From contig CAMJHU010000157.1 in the NCBI GenBank assembly GCA_946405565.1, forward strand, positions 1-5,794: 5,794 bases of DNA. The letters run 5' to 3'. Both the position numbers and the translations under genes were made by a program. Origin of the DNA: an uncultured Clostridia bacterium. GTDB lineage: Bacteria > Bacillota > Clostridia > Oscillospirales > Acutalibacteraceae. Below are positions 4,983 through 5,794 of the stretch, one piece after another; the stretch's first letter is position 1; each line of letters starts with the position of its first letter. The notes under the pieces are model-generated. The model was not told the DNA's origin and ran no database searches. It saw only the letters and a program-made list of their open reading frames with translations.

Positions 4983-5794
4983 ATGGCTATCACATTTACC
5001 GTGTCGCTGGCGAAGATTATCAAAGAGTTTTCGCTGGAAACCGTGCATATGCCCAAAAATCCCGAAGAGATTCTCATCTCGTCCAACGAAGTCAACCGTC
5101 CCGGCGTGGAACTGACCGGCTTCTTCACCTTCTATGACAACCGCCGTATTCTCGTGTTCGGCAATACCGAAATGGCGTATCTCAACGGTTTTGCCGCTGA
5201 GGATCGGGAGAAGTGTCTCGATGACCTGATGTCACGTGGTGCGCCGACGCTGATTCTCTGCCGCAGCTTTGAACCGTTTGAGGAAATGACAGCGGCAGCC
5301 AAAAAATACAGTATGCCGATTCTCGCCACACCGGAGGCAACGTCGCACTTTATGTCCGATCTCATCGCCTTCCTCAACGTCGAACTCGCGCCCCGCATCA
5401 CCCGTCACGGCGTACTCGTGGAGGTTTACGGCGAAGGTATCCTGCTGCTGGGCGACAGCGGCGTGGGCAAGAGCGAAACCGCCATTGAACTGGTCAAGCG
5501 CGGTCACCGTCTCATTGCGGACGACGCGGTGGAAATCCGCAAGGTGTCCAACAAGACCCTCGTCGGTTCCGCGCCTGCCAATATCCGACACTTCATCGAA
5601 CTGCGCGGCATCGGCATCATCAATGCCCGCCGTATCTTCGGTATGGGCGCCGTCAAGATTACCGAAAAAATCGATCTGGTCATCGGTCTGGAAAACTGGG
5701 ACCCCGATAAGGTCTATGACCGCATGGGCATGGAAAACGAATACACCGAGCTACTCGGCAACAAGCTCCCCATGCTGACCATTCCGGTCAAGCC
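4983..5794 (+). CDS. hprK: HPr kinase/phosphorylase (3' partial)
   Basis: HprK phosphorylates HPr of the sugar phosphotransferase system on Ser46 when ATP and fructose-1,6-bisphosphate are high, and removes the phosphate when inorganic phosphate is high. P-Ser-HPr then acts with CcpA in carbon catabolite repression. The frame stays open for 270 codons to the right edge; family length is about 310, so roughly 40 residues are missing. The start is set by AGAAAGG (4967-4973), nine bases before ATG. The N-terminal domain (about 1-130) shows NRPGVELTGFF at 38-48. The kinase domain has H142 (RHGVLVEVYG), a P-loop GDSGVGKSE at 157-165, and an Asp pair at 180-181 (LIADD). The family signature ELRGIGIINARRIFGMGAVK is at 206-225. 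All catalytic positions visible in the window are intact. It sits behind a terminator with its own promoter, so it is likely the first gene of a new unit. Confidence 0.97.
   Translation, partial: MAITFTVSLAKIIKEFSLETVHMPKNPEEILISSNEVNRPGVELTGFFTFYDNRRILVFGNTEMAYLNGFAAEDREKCLDDLMSRGAPTLILCRSFEPFEEMTAAAKKYSMPILATPEATSHFMSDLIAFLNVELAPRITRHGVLVEVYGEGILLLGDSGVGKSETAIELVKRGHRLIADDAVEIRKVSNKTLVGSAPANIRHFIELRGIGIINARRIFGMGAVKITEKIDLVIGLENWDPDKVYDRMGMENEYTELLGNKLPMLTIPVK

Overview
The window reads as chromosomal DNA of a low-branching Gram-positive (Firmicutes), most probably a Clostridia member of the Ruminococcaceae/Oscillospiraceae type. The reasons are a tRNA-responsive T-box leader in front of a threonyl-tRNA synthetase gene, an HPr kinase/phosphorylase gene, AGGAGG-type ribosome binding sites, moderately GC-rich codon use in the genes, and a strongly threonine-rich surface protein. 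The genus assignment is inference. All four genes lie on the + strand.

Layout. Positions 1-1178 hold the 3' part of a membrane-anchored peptidoglycan-binding protein: an acidic cytoplasmic N-terminus, one membrane segment, a PG_binding_1 domain, then a long Thr tract punctuated by Lys-Lys and later Arg-Arg pairs, and a Gln-Ala-Pro-Ala-Pro-Thr repeat tail. Positions 1179-1656 are non-coding but full: a short heptamer repeat, a near-consensus promoter (1236-1264), and a complete threonine T-box leader. In that leader Stem I with specifier ACC, Stem II, Stem III, the antiterminator and the competing terminator can all be paired by hand. Positions 1657-3603 are thrS, the gene it controls.

Positions 3604-3841 are an unusual intergenic stretch: six consecutive GC-rich hairpins, then an AT-rich heptamer array, then a GGAGG ribosome binding site separated from the start codon by a seventh hairpin. 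Positions 3842-4819 encode a D-2-hydroxyacid dehydrogenase, closed by a strong intrinsic terminator (4825-4861). A new promoter (4895-4923) precedes hprK, which starts at 4983 and runs off the right edge.

The genes do not form one pathway. thrS supplies Thr-tRNA and is switched on by uncharged tRNA-Thr; hprK is the sensor kinase of carbon catabolite repression; the dehydrogenase is a metabolic NAD(P)H enzyme of unknown exact substrate. No defence system, mobile element with a transposase, or CRISPR array is visible. The noteworthy material is in the non-coding DNA: 7-bp tandem arrays in three intergenic positions, two with units differing by one base. One of these sits inside the apical loop of T-box Stem II, so it is transcribed as part of a riboswitch.
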